In this document: one piece after another, positions 11,157-21,903 of the stretch
How the letters are laid out: every line of letters starts with the position of its first letter
How positions within the stretch are numbered: the first letter of the stretch is position 1
DNA from: Saccoglossus kowalevskii
Taxonomy: Eukaryota > Hemichordata > Enteropneusta > Harrimaniidae
Assembly (NCBI RefSeq): GCF_000003605.2
Contig: NW_003120921.1
Location: forward strand, 476,287-512,599
Length of the DNA stretch: 36,313 bases
Direction: 5' to 3'
Notes under the pieces: generated by a model
Database searches by the model: none
Told to the model about the DNA's origin: nothing
The model's input: only the letters and a program-made list of their open reading frames with translations
Program-made: the position numbers and the translations under genes

Positions 11157-11368
11157 TACTGTGAAATACTTTATTTTAGCTGGAATTAATTTTCGCTGAA
11201 AAGGCATTTTGGGTGTTTTGTATGGAATTTATTTTCACTGATTTTTGATGAATTGATTGTGAAATATAGGAAAAAAAGTATATTCACTGGATTTTATTTT
11301 CACGTAATCATCCCTTCAGCGAAAATAGCGAAAATAAATTCCAAGCGAAAATAAAGTATTCTACAGTA
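11157..11368 (+). mobile_element. MITE family A, copy 3 (212 bp)
   Basis: Near-identical to the copy at 1795-2006 along its whole length, from TACTGTGAAATACTTTATTT to ATTCTACAGTA. It sits only 206 bp from a family B element (10738-10950). It is non-coding and TA lies at both edges. Confidence 0.9.
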
Positions 11369-13892
11369 TGTGCATTAAAAGTATATTTGAATTGACAAAA
11401 CAACCTCTCTAATAGAAAACAAACACCCCCCCCTCCCCATTCTAGTTTATTCTAGCGAATGTGGGACAGCAAAAAGCACAGGATTCAAACTGAAACACAT
11501 GATGAGTGAAGCAAAACTTTGTCTATGTGTACTTAATAATAAAAATAAACATGCCTTTGCTGACTTCAGTGTAATTCACCCTGGCCCAATTAAGTATTAA
11601 ATATATTAGGATGTGGTTCTATAAGCATGCATAATATAACAAAACATTACCCATGTGAAACATATAGCATATCGCGCTATAATTAGAAAAATATTAAGGG
11701 GAAGGAACAGGTCAATTAAGGAAGGAAGTGACTATAACTCTTAGTAGTAAAAAGGCAGAAAATTTAAAAGCACTATAAATTCCCAATGTTTTGCTAAAAC
11801 GAAAGGTCTATCAAATAAATGACAGATGAGGGTATCTTAAAACTTGTTACCATGGAAACACTGAGTTTGTGATTTTCCCTAATGTTAAAGTCTAACTCTG
11901 ATAGCCATTTTGAATTGAAAATTATTTTAAATGTTTATGTACCCCAAACTTTTTATTCAAACTTTCAAATAACCAGTCAGAAGAAATAAACTTCTGATGT
12001 AATGTCAGCAAATTCCAGTGTCAAAAGTGTGTTCACCGGTGTGACGTGGCTTTAAAAAATAATAGATGTCAAAAGTTGACCTTCTTATGTACCCACTGTG
12101 TCACATCACCCTCTCCACTCTGTTTTAAATGTTTTAACTGCCTTGAAGAAACAAACAAACTGTTGCCTCACAATTAAACACTGCTTAATCATGAAACAGG
12201 AGGTATGTTTCAATTCTGACAGCTCGTTGCTACACAATGCTGCCTTCAATGGATGCAAACATGTAATAACAGAAATTATTCATGAAAGATTTCTACTTCA
12301 TTAATGTTTACTTTAGGCACAGGTGTTTGTTCGGCCAACTGGTAAAATTCCACACTGAAAGGCGAACAACTTGTACCCATTGTTTGCTTCACTCAATCAG
12401 GTGGTTTTATTTGTGACTTTTGGAAAATAAGTGGAAAACATTACAGGAGTCCTTCGCGTTACTTAAAAATAAGCAATATTCAATGGTTATATGGAAGCGC
12501 TTTGGTAATGCCTATCATCCCTGAGTGATCTTTCTGATTATTCTATTAAATTTATGAAAAGCCCTTAAAATTGATCATTAACAGACATTTTAAATAGTAT
12601 CATCATTACAGTTTATTGACAATGAATGTTTAAATTGTAAAACATTAAATTTCAGGTAGCAGAGATGTTGTCGTGAGTTACAGGACACACAGACCGTTGT
12701 TGCATTCTGTATGTGTTATATTGAGGAGGAAGAGAAGGAGGACGAGGATTGAATTTCATGTATTTCACATGCCTTGTACACGTCGCTATGAGTCACATAT
12801 CAAACAGGACACAGCGCATCGCCCTTCAAAGCATTAGGAATTTTCTGATGAATGTATGAGAAATAAAAAAATTGGATTTTTCAAACAATAAGTGTGCATA
12901 TTTTACCCTGCTTACCATGATAATACATGGCGAAAAACTTTGTGCTTTCAGTAAAAACTTTTTTTGATTGAAACTCCCTAGATAACAAACAATCAGATTG
13001 ATATGATATAGAAATGTATGCGACTTATTTTATTATTTTTTTAACAGCAGGCGCAAACAAGATTTGTATGGGTAACTTGCAACTTCTTTGGGAAAGTCCT
13101 TATCAATGTTCCAATAACCCCATCAACTTCCCCAAAATGATTGAAGCGATTGCAAATGAGATTCGTGCGGGTAATTTACAAATTTCTCTTTGTATAGTCA
13201 CAACATAGTTGCAATATGAAAACAGACAACAACTTAGCCATAGTACCTCGACAAAAATTAATTAGTCGAAAATAAAGTAACACCAGGGAAAGTAAAAATG
13301 ATACCGTATGTTTTCATAACATTTGATAGCGCCAATACATACATAAAGCCCCTTGCTATATTACAGTGTTCATGGGGACTTTCCTAGGGAGTTGGCTAAC
13401 TTCCTGTACGAATCTTATTGTACTCACTGTAAACATGTAGTTATAGACCTATTGTTTCATTTAATAGTTTGTCGTAAATTTTAATATACAGGAAATAGAA
13501 GATATTAAACTTATAAAACATGAACAGAGATTGGAAACTTACTTATGCAAGTAAAAATAAATAAAACATATTTCCACTTCTCTGAAACCGTAAGCCAGTA
13601 TGTCTCACATTCACTTGTACCAAGGACTTTACTTCTATGCTTTACAATATTAATTATGTACAATATGCAAAGTATGACAAACATTTAACCAATGAGAAAG
13701 AATGTACATTTGAGTATTGTCTGTCGTCATCAGTCATTGGTCGACTTACTGCCATGTACATGAAAGATAATTCCATACGGGTGTGCTAATGCCACTGTGC
13801 TTGGTCAAATTGTTTTCACACATTTGAAATTTTAAAGACATTTATAAAAACTTTGCATAAAAACGATATTTATGCCTTTATGAAACAGAATG
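11369..13892. other. Intergenic, no gene seen
   Basis: No exon, RNA gene or mobile element recognised. There is a C-rich stretch at about 11427-11438 and a GGAGGAAGAGAAGGAGGACG purine run near 12725. Open frames at 12098 and 13014 have no family resemblance. Confidence 0.5.
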
Positions 13893-14263
13893 TAGTATGA
13901 GGAGGGGGGGCAAGGGTTATTTTCGTTCAACGTAATTGCAATATTTTTTTGTTCGTACAACGTAAATTGAAAAAAAAAATTCCATAATTCTGTAATCACA
14001 GGCTAGACGTACAACGTAATCAATCAAATATTTTTTTCGTACGTTGTAAAAATGTGTTATTTTTTTCGGTATGTACAAGAATTTTCTAGGTTTTCTTTTT
14101 TAATTTTCTGTAAAATGTAAAATAGCCTTTATTTTCTCTGTAAACATTCAATTTTCACTGTAAACTGTAAAACCGTCTTTTTTTTTCCCTTGTAAATTGT
14201 AAAAAGCCCTTTTTAGTTCTCGTAAAACTGTACCAGCCACCCCCCTTGCCCCCCCTCTAGTAT
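13893..14263. mobile_element. Inverted-repeat element with GGGGGGGCAAGGG ends and TAGTAT duplication
   Basis: The body (13899-14257, 359 bp) begins GAGGAGGGGGGGCAAGGG and ends with the inverted form CCCTTGCCCCCCCTC. It is flanked on both sides by the 6-bp direct repeat TAGTAT (13893-13898 and 14258-14263), which is a plausible target-site duplication. The interior carries several copies of GTACAACGTAA and CTGTAAANTGTAAAA-like motifs and T tracts. There is no coding capacity. It could be a non-autonomous DNA transposon; the superfamily is not identified. Confidence 0.75.
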
Positions 14264-15239
14264 AAAATGAAATAATGAACTATTTTAAGTGCATGAGTGA
14301 GCTAACAAAAAATTTAAAATACAGAGTGTAAAAAAAAGGACAGGAACATAAAGAGTTAATGAACAAGTTTTCCACTAATTATTAATTAAAGAATTGATAA
14401 AAATTTGTTAATTTCTTTTTCTGGCTGATAGCATTACTGATTGATTGATTGAAGGATGAATTTAATATGTGAAGTTGGATTCTTCAAACAAAATTTTAAT
14501 TACTAGATTTTTCTTTAATTGATTGAGCAGTCCTGCTACAAGTGTAAATTTATTTGTTGTGGACCTCTCGTGCACAATGTATATACATTTTTGTATTCAG
14601 GGTTAGTTTGCCATCTATAATGTGATTTTTTGTTTGTTTTATTTTTTAAAACCACAAATGCTGTGGATGATAATTCATGTGGCTGCATTGCTTCCACAAT
14701 CCATGCTAAAATATATTTTACTGTGATCGCAAGAAAGAATGGCACGGCAATGTTGCATTATGACACTGTTATTATTGCTAACAAAATAGTGACATTGCAC
14801 ACTGCGTTGCCACAGGAAGCTAAGGCTAAAACATAGCTATAAGATTAGCAAAACAGTGTCTTGTACTGTAATATTGCTGTTCTATTATTTCTTGTAGCCA
14901 CAGTAATAAAGTTTGTTGTTTAAAAAAATATGAAATTGTAATGATGGGGTAAATTAATTTTTTATTTTTTTTTAATTCATAATTTTTTTAATCATATATT
15001 GCATTAAAAAAATAAACTCTAGCGACTTCTCATTTTTCGTCTTTGTAATTTAATTAACAAATTAATACTACGAAAGACAAATAAAATAATGTAGTACCCA
15101 CATATAAGATTGTATTATAGACTGAACTCCCACTTCAAATTAAAAAATGTGTCTGTGTAACATTAAAAGTTATTTCTTTTAATTTGCTTTCAATCAGTCG
15201 TTGTTGATTTTGAATCAAAGTTATCAGTATTGGTTCTGT
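14264..15239. other. Intergenic, no gene seen
   Basis: Very AT-rich, with A and T tracts around 14920-15010. The overlapping open frames at 14536-14836 on opposite strands show no family features. Confidence 0.5.
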
Positions 15240-16010
15240 GATATGTTCATCAGCATATTAAAATGGCTGTTTATCGTGAGCTAGGAAGGTACCCCATTGA
15301 CTGTTTTATCAAGAAACAACGACTTAAGTATTTCAACCGGGTAACAAACTCTGATAACACATTACTTAAGAGAAGCCTACTTAGTAAATAAGAATGTAAA
15401 AAGTAAATGGTTTACAAGTGTAGAAACCCTCATGCAAGATATTGATGTTGTCACCACTGTAAACTTAATTGAAATAATAAATAAGGAAAATTTAGACTTT
15501 ATTCATTAAAAAATAAACAAATCATTTGAGAACCAATGGATTTTAGACATGCATAATGATAATAGAAAACAAACCTTGGCTAAAAACAAACTAAGAACAT
15601 ACAGACTTTTCAAACAAGATTTAAAAATTGAAAATTACCTAATTAATATGCAGAACCATGGTCTTAGAAGGTTAATTGCAAAATTCAGGACAAACAACCA
15701 TGACCTTAAAATTGAGAAAGGCAGACAGAATAATATGCCACTGGATAAAAGAAGTGTGATATGTGCAGCCAAAATATAATTGAGGATGAGCAACATTTTA
15801 TAATGAAATGTCCAGCTTACAGTCACCATAGGGACAAATTATTCCTGACTGCACAAAATAAAGTTCCAAATTATGATAAAGAAAATAGTCAGAATAAATT
15901 CATTTTGATTATGGGAAACCATACTCTAGCACCAGCCTTAGCTGTCTTCTTAAAAAACAGCTATGGAACAAAACAGAAACAACTATCAGTGTATTAGGCT
16001 ACATTTTGTG
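15240..16010 (+). pseudogene. LINE (non-LTR retrotransposon) 3' end of ORF2, broken
   Basis: This is the protein tail that follows the reverse transcriptase in many animal LINEs. Segment 1 (15263-15391) reads VYRELGRYPIDCFIKKQRLK and ends at a stop. Segment 2, in another frame, starts near 15393 (NVKSKWFTSVETLMQDIDVV), has an in-frame TAA at 15507-15509, and continues through RTYRLFKQDLKIENYL and RRLIAKFRTNNHDLKIEKGR to 15779. Segment 3, shifted again from about 15757, carries the zinc-knuckle-like end CSQNIIEDEQHFIMKCPAYS and stops at 15995-15997. So at least two frameshifts and one stop break it. No reverse transcriptase or endonuclease domain precedes it, as expected of a 5'-truncated copy. 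The family (RTE-, CR1- or Jockey-like) cannot be fixed from this tail. Confidence 0.85.
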
Positions 16011-16126
16011 TTCATTCTATATTCTGTATTCACCATTGGCTGCAAATTGTCTTTATTGTTTTTGATTTGTATTTTATTTTTAGAAAAGTTTTTATTTTTT
16101 GTTTTCCTTTTTAGATTGTAGTTTTT

Positions 16127-16870
16127 AGCTCCCGTGAAACGGAGCTTATGTGGTACCGGTGTCTGTGACTCTGTGACTCTGTGACTAAAATTTGTTCCAC
16201 TGATAACTCAAGATCTACAATTTCAATTCAAATGAAATTTGGCACACAGCTAATATATAATGAGTAGATGTGCTGATTAGATTTTGGTGCAATTCCATGC
16301 ATATTGGCATATTTGTTTTAATGAATGGGCTTCTAGACCAATATCTCAGACTTGGTTTGACTGATTATATTCAAATTTTAAATATTCATTATACATCATG
16401 TCATATATAAACGGATATATTGGTTTGACGATCCTATTCAAAATGGCCGAATGGTGGTCATTTTTGTGCTAAAAAATCATCAAATATCAAGCATTTCTGG
16501 CATTTATGGATGGATTTCGTTCAAACTTGGTACATACATTAGACATTACGGGTTCCTGATGCACGTCATTTTATTTTTCAGATTGGATTCAAAATGGCTG
16601 ACTGGCGGCCATTTTGTTTTAATGATTGGGCTTCTAGAGCCATATCTCTGAAATGCTTTGACTGATTATATTCAAATTTTATATATTCGTTATACATCAC
16701 GTTATATATATACATGTATTCAAAATGGCTGATTTTGAATGCTGTTCCAGAGCAATATCTCTCAATATGGACAAGTACTTGTTTGACGATCAGATACAAA
16801 TGTCAATTTTAATGTTAAAAAATCATATTCCTGACATGGTTATATTCCAGCCATATTACTATAAACAAAA
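16127..16870 (+). repeat. Interspersed repeat with AGCTCC hairpin head and 301-bp internal duplication
   Basis: It opens with a small hairpin, AGCTCC...GGAGCT (16127-16146), then three CTGTGACT units (16163-16186). Two long related blocks follow 301 bp apart: ATGAATGGGCTTCTAGA at 16321 and ATGATTGGGCTTCTAGA at 16622, each followed by TTGACTGATTATATTCAAAT. The motif ATTCAAAATGGC recurs at about 16436, 16588 and 16720. Related fragments occur near 7161 and 4767. The minus-strand frame at 16578-16799 is part of this repeat. It is non-coding and no mechanism is known to me. Its right end lies near the gap and is uncertain. Confidence 0.75.
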
Positions 16871-16898
16871 CTATTTATCTTAAATTTGATAACTAACG

Positions 16899-16948
16899 NN
16901 NNNNNNNNNNNNNNNNNNNNNNNNNNNNNNNNNNNNNNNNNNNNNNNN
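16899..16948. other. Assembly gap (50 N)
   Basis: Exactly fifty N characters, a conventional scaffold spacer. The missing length is unknown. It falls just after the repeat at 16127-16870, a likely cause of the assembly break. Confidence 0.99.
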
Positions 16949-17289
16949 TGGCAAGTAAGTAAGTACCATTAATTAACTTTGTGAATATGTATTGTATATT
17001 ATTATGTATTAAAAATTTTTTTTTTACAGTATTTTTTATTTAGTCTTCAAAGCCCTGGCTATTAAAATTACACTATTGCAGGGAACCACAACATCACAGA
17101 TTTTGAATAAAATTTTTGTTGTACCATCTGGCTTCGAGTTTCTTAACAAATGTGTGTATGTATTCGCTTTACCAGGAATAAACTGGCGTAATTATCGAGT
17201 TTAGACATGTCATTTTGTAATCGACACGCCCTTTCACGTTCGCCAACCCCCGGCTGTCACCCATTGCTAAACTTGTCAACTTTCCCTTT

Positions 17290-17433
17290 TCATACTTGGC
17301 GCAAATTACCCAGAATGCAGCGTGTTGACCTCGTGTCTGCAATTTACCGCCATCTTGTTTTTAGTTTTCCTACCTGCTCTTCGTACGTCTTTTCCTGTCT
17401 GGTTTTTCCTCTGCCCAGGTTGCTTTTTTCACC
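17290..17433 (+). promoter_or_regulatory. PTBP1: PTBP promoter / 5'UTR: ZNF143-like, YY1 and pyrimidine-rich motifs
   Basis: Sequence from about 17200 to 17640 is visibly richer in G, C and CpG than its surroundings. CAAATTACCCAGAATGC (17302-17318) resembles the ZNF143/THAP11 motif, which ends in CCCAGAATGC. TTGGCGC at 17297 is E2F-like. CCGCCATCTTG (17347-17357) is the reverse complement of the YY1 core AAGATGGCGG, which typically sits just downstream of start sites. Pyrimidine-rich tracts (about 17362-17430) then lead directly to the ATG. There is no obvious TATA box. A housekeeping, TATA-less promoter starting near 17330-17400 is inferred; the exact start site cannot be seen. Confidence 0.6.
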
Positions 17434-17444
17434 ATGATGGACGG
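17434..17444 (+). CDS. PTBP1: Polypyrimidine tract-binding protein, first coding exon (11 nt)
   Basis: CACC-ATG-ATG-GAC-GG followed by the strong donor GTGAGT at 17445. It encodes M-M-D and the first two bases of a Gly codon (phase 2). Vertebrate PTBP1 and PTBP2 likewise have a first coding exon ending in ATGGACGG before the donor, so the exon border matches. The CACC before the first ATG is a good initiation context; the second ATG would give exactly the vertebrate start. PTBP is a nuclear, four-RRM RNA-binding protein that binds CU-rich sequence and represses exons. The assignment depends on joining this exon with 18361-18397; alone it is too short to identify. Confidence 0.8.
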
Positions 17445-18360
17445 GTGAGTACTTGTTATTATCAGTAGCTATAACGATCACAGATAGTACATCAACTTTC
17501 AGGGTCGACTGTGCAGTTTGGACCGAGTTTCTGGGACGCTTATCGCTGGGCGTCTTTTAGTTGTCAACGACCCAAGCGATCGCTCACTTGACGCACCAAC
17601 TCCTAAGGCAACTTGGCTCGTTCCCGCGCTGAACTGAAAATTCATTGGTACTATCACAGTATTTTTTTTCACAAGTGATACATTGTAGTTTTAATTTATT
17701 TTTCAGTCTTGACAATTCAAAAAACACAAAACTGCGCTTGTACTTGTCAACTGAAGTCCTACAGGTTTTTCCCAACATAGCACTGACCGTAATTTGTCGG
17801 TGTCCAATGTTTTGCTTTTCGTAATGGACGAGTTTAGCACTACTTCCTGCTAGTGAGTCATAATAAATAAGATAGAAAAAGCAGCGGAATTGAGAAATAT
17901 TTTGATATTCGTCATTCCTCTTTATTTCGCACAGTTCTTTTATAGTATATGAGGCATTGAACATTACAGTTTTTCATTGCCGTATGTTGCAACATATTCA
18001 AGCGTTTTAATAGGTTCATTTGTAAACCTATGTCGTTTGTTGACATATCAAATCTTTGTCTCTCGCAAAATATGGCTTCCCCTTATGTTATTAATTATTT
18101 TTTATGCGGTGTGAAAAAAACGCTACCTCCTTCTCTACGTTGTAAAACTTGTGAATCGTTTTATAGTTTAGCTGCTGTGCATAGACCTGTTGCACGGCCA
18201 TGATCACAGTGCATAGTTGATGGCGTTTTGCTCTGATTCTTGGCCGTTTTATTACTTTAGGGCTCTTTGTGTTAGAAATACGACTGGGTGATTAAAAAAG
18301 AATGGCTGTTTTATGAAGTCAACGCTCTCACTCAGCCATATGTTCTATGCTTCTTTTCAG
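17445..18360 (+). other. PTBP1: PTBP intron 1 (916 bp)
   Basis: GTGAGT donor at 17445 and a pyrimidine-rich acceptor TTCTATGCTTCTTTTCAG ending at 18360. The minus-strand open frame at 17584-17964 (126 codons) shows no family resemblance and is regarded as chance. Confidence 0.75.
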
Positions 18361-18397
18361 AATTAGTGCTGTGGACATATCAGCAGCGGGCACAAAG
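18361..18397 (+). CDS. PTBP1: Polypyrimidine tract-binding protein, second coding exon (37 nt)
   Basis: Bounded by acceptor TTTTCAG (18354-18360) and donor GTGAGT (18398-18403). Joined to exon 1 it reads M-M-D-G-I-S-A-V-D-I-S-A-A-G-T-K and ends on a codon boundary. Human PTBP1 starts MDGIVPDIAVGTK with the same split Gly codon and with the exon ending after Lys. The human exon is 31 nt and this one 37 nt, the difference being two codons, so phase is kept. The next exon should begin R-G-S-D-E-like, starting the nuclear-localisation region before RRM1. I searched the rest of the plus strand by eye for it and did not find it. An unrelated gene sharing this short start is possible but unlikely given the sequence, both phases and the borders together. 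Confidence 0.82.
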
Positions 18398-21300
18398 GTG
18401 AGTTCTTATGTTAATGTTGATGCAAATACGCTGTTATTGTGCTGTGGGAATTGTGATGGTAGTTTGTATTGTTTGCTCCGATGTTGTTAAAACCACAAAT
18501 TCTGAAATGCGTGCAGGGTCATAAAGAAGTGAAAGTGTGAGAACAGAAGGGAATGCAACTCTCACTGAGAGTGACTAATGTTCTTCTTTATTTCGTCTCT
18601 ACAACCTGTTTGCTTCCAGTATCCAGGCAACCAGTTTTTCCCTTTCAGAAATGATCTATTGAGAGCTGAGCCAGAAATGCTTGCATATAACTGTTCAAAT
18701 AGTATCCATTGAATTGTGTGAATTCTTAAGAAAATGTTCTGTGTGTATAAATTGACAGCCTTTCCATTTTGTCATCCAGTGCCCCTGATTTTTTCAATGC
18801 ATTTTCTAAAAGGACTATATGAACATGTTGGTTTTTTTTTTAAGATAACTGTTCTGATGAGTTTGAAATTAAGTGTTTTTTCTACTATGAATGCATTTCA
18901 TAATCGACACACTGTCATTGAAATTCCCACATGCAGAGGACAAACTTTGGACTAATTATTAGGTGACAGGACTTAGTGAGAAGGAATGCAAAGGTTACTT
19001 AACTCTTGTTGGGTAAGCTGACAGACACACAAAATAAGTTGAGAAATAAATATGCCAGCCATTATGTTTGATGAATAGAGGTAGAACTATGGCATTCTCT
19101 ATTTCTGCTTTTTCTTTGTTTTCCGCTTGACTGGATAAAAGTGGAGTGTCTTGTTGCAACTTGAGTAGGCAGTGGCTTTTGAAGCTAGGTAAAGTTTCAC
19201 CCAATTTCAATAGTCTTTTCGTAGGCTTTCAGAGTTGAGCGAAACTTGAAGCACATTCATTTTGAAAACTCAGCTTAGTATGGCAAATTGCACGGGCTAC
19301 TAAACTTGCTATGCAAGGGAGAGTGTAGAATGTTTTGTTATTAAATGCTTTCCAGTTAGCGTAGTTTTACAATGTCTTGACAATAAGCATTTAGTGAAAG
19401 AAAGCAGCTATGTTGGAGAGCGTTCATGGTCGTGACCACCCATCTTAGTGAGCCAGATTCCTTTCCCAGCGTTTGAATTCCAAACTTATTTAGTTGCATA
19501 CTGTGATTACTTTCCGCATCATGCTTTCAGTTCAGTTAATAGCAATGCCAGAAGATGTTTAATATAACATGACTGTGTTTCATCTGATTTATGAAATGTA
19601 GACTAAGTGATAATCTGACTAGGTCATTTCCTGTACTGTTAGTTTAGTTGAAGGAGTATCTGCTAGTAATGATACCTGAATGCTGTGAAAATAGGATTCT
19701 CATGGAAAATATGTGCGTTTATCATGTGATCTACAGTGTTTCCTTTTATCTCTCGTGGATAAATAAGCATTTTCACCTTCTCTGTAAAAACCGTACTATT
19801 AATAAAAAATTGTAATTTTTTCTCTCAGCCATAAAGTATGGTAATTTTCTTGATGGAATGACCAATGTCATGTCAACCCCATGTTTCAGTACTGCCACGC
19901 CCCTTTCGCAAAGTGAATACATCCCATTCAGCTTTCATCTTGAAAGCCTGGCCATCCCTCTTAATTATCATTCTAATTTGATGCTATTTTTATCGAAAAA
20001 ATGAATAATTCTTTTCCCAATTTGCGTGTTGTCACTTAAGTTCACTGCAATGAATGCAGTATTTTCTTTTAAGTTTCAAAAGTTTTGATAACACATTCCA
20101 TCAGTTTGTGATGCTTTGTAACAGCATCCCCTCAAGGGGCTCAAACAAAATTTCCCTCCTTAGCATTGAAATCGTCCGCACAATGCTACCTATTGTATTC
20201 AATTCAACACACCTCAGCGGATCATTTTAAAGTACAAATTAGCAATCTTGAATATTTACTTTTCGAAGTGATTTTTTTTTCTTGAAAATGTATTCTTAAG
20301 GAAATACTTATTGTCATTTTGTAACCATTTTACTTGTTTCTATATATTTGAATTGAGTTATCCCTGCACAAAGAGGGGTAATTTAATGGAATTTAATAGT
20401 TCTTACTGGCATGACATTCAATACTTTGTGATCTACTTCACTTCTCCATAGTACACTACCAGCAAAATGCTCTTGCTTTTATTAAGCTTGAAGGTGTCTG
20501 ATATATCAATATCATTCTCTCTGCTTAACATCCATTGTTGACCTCCCTGCAAATGTACCCTTGGAGTGTTTTTATAATTTACTCGATGGTATGAAACCCA
20601 ACAACAAAAATTGTTCCTGAAAAAAGAAGAATTTATAATCATTACTCAATTAACACCTGTTTATGATGTTATTACCATAAGCAAGCCCTTAATACGCTAG
20701 TGTTATTTTTTTGATATGCCTCTCACTGTTAGTCTTGTGAACCAGCATGTCCCTCTTACCTATGCTGGTGATGCTCTGTATTACACTAATTGAAAAATAT
20801 AAAACAATATTACATAATTAGAAGTATTAATTAGTGTTAATTGTGCTACTATTGTTTCTCCTAATAGCTCTCGACAATAGAAAAAAAATATAATTTTGTT
20901 TTAATTTCAACCAAACTGGACTGCACTGCTGCTACCATTACCGGTAGTGATTGTTTTAATTTGTGACCACAAAAAGAAATCCTAGCGATATTACTCATTA
21001 AAGAAATTTGTTGCTCTATCGATGAGCTGACCAGCTGATTTCAATACAGATGTTTGAATTATGCTGCTGTTTTATTTTTTGCAAATGCTGTCAATGAGTT
21101 CATTTGCAATTATTACTTAAAATAAAATATTTAAAGTGAATAAAAAAAAAAATTTTTGTTATGTCTGCCTAGATCTTTAATACCCATCTACTCGATCTGT
21201 CACAAAATGCCATTTCTCGGGTATATCACAATCCATAATTAAAATCTACTTTCATGGGTGTTAAACATCAAAGGAGTCCATCACATTGTTGAAAGGAGAA

Positions 21301-21433
21301 TAACACAAGAGTTTTATATTTTAAAATTAATGTCATTTAAATGGCGACATAAAAATTGTGGTTCAAGGTTGGCCGTTTAGAAAATCCATATGATTGAGTC
21401 CATAATAAAAACAGTTGGGAAAAAATTTACTCC
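18398..21433 (+). other. PTBP1: PTBP intron 2, first part; no further exon seen
   Basis: AT-rich and non-coding by eye. A 24-bp hairpin-like segment (ACTCTCACTGAGAGTGA) lies near 18558. A possible, very decayed tRNA-like segment at 19405-19480 is listed under rejected items. The open frames at 18734, 18995 and 20433 have no family resemblance. Confidence 0.6.
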
Positions 21434-21564
21434 ACTGTATTTGCTCTATTAAAAGCGTATCACATTAGTTGTATCCTGAATCAATAAAATATTAATTATT
21501 ATGATAATAGAAACACCTCTTTAATTGACATAAACACATGCGCTACTAATAGAGCAAATACTGT
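21434..21564. mobile_element. Short inverted-repeat element with GTATTTGCTCTATTA ends (131 bp)
   Basis: The left end ACTGTATTTGCTCTATTAAA and the right end read in reverse ACAGTATTTGCTCTATTAGT pair over about 25 bp with few mismatches. The interior is AT-rich and non-coding. The same terminal motif appears alone at about 1771, 34138 and 30627, suggesting a dispersed family. Likely a small MITE. Confidence 0.75.
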
Positions 21565-21769
21565 ATTTAATTAATTTTGTCTCTATTGCAGTCATGACCA
21601 TGTAAGCAAATGGCTTTTTGCTGTTGTCTGATCGCTTTTTACACATCTACAATTTGTCAACCAAATACTTATTAGTCAATCAAATGATTTAATACAAAGT
21701 GTATAAACATGAAAAAAATATTGCATAAAAAAAATACTTGTACACCTATTACAGGACTAAAAATAGACC

Positions 21770-21903
21770 ATTTTCCGTTCACTGCGAGAATCGCGCGTTA
21801 TGCGTCAAATTGAACGTAAAAACAGGACAAACAAAGGTCATAGCATTGTAGTGGCGTCAAACATCGCGTGGGATTCCACAAACGCGAAGTATTTTGGGGG
21901 ACA
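21770..21903 (+). repeat. CpG-rich repeat copy, homologous to 26988-27120 in reverse
   Basis: Shares AACAGGACAAACAAAGGTCA and neighbouring blocks with the reverse complement of 26988-27120, over about 115 bp. This copy holds about eleven CpG sites, including TCGCGCG and AACGCG, while the other has one. CpG-rich sequence continues to about 22100 (GATCGGCCGGTCGA, TCTCGCGAGATCTCGC) beyond the visible homology. The family is unknown and no coding frame is seen. Confidence 0.75.

Noticed and set aside
17207..17437. 76-codon frame just before the PTBP ATG
   Set aside because: It covers the promoter and pyrimidine-rich 5'UTR, is in a different frame from the PTBP start and shows no domain.
17584..17964. 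126-codon minus-strand open frame inside PTBP intron 1
   Set aside because: No recognisable domain, composition like back-translated AT-rich DNA, and no promoter or splice context on that strand.
18836..18957. Pyrimidine tract plus AAG followed by an open stretch, tested as a PTBP exon
   Set aside because: In the required phase the translation is ITVLMSLKLSVF and resembles no PTBP segment.
19405..19480. Possible tRNA-derived SINE (GGAGAGCGTTCATGG ... GCGTTTGAATTCC)
   Set aside because: The A-box and B-box are too degenerate, there is no A-rich or repeat tail, and no second copy was seen in the window.
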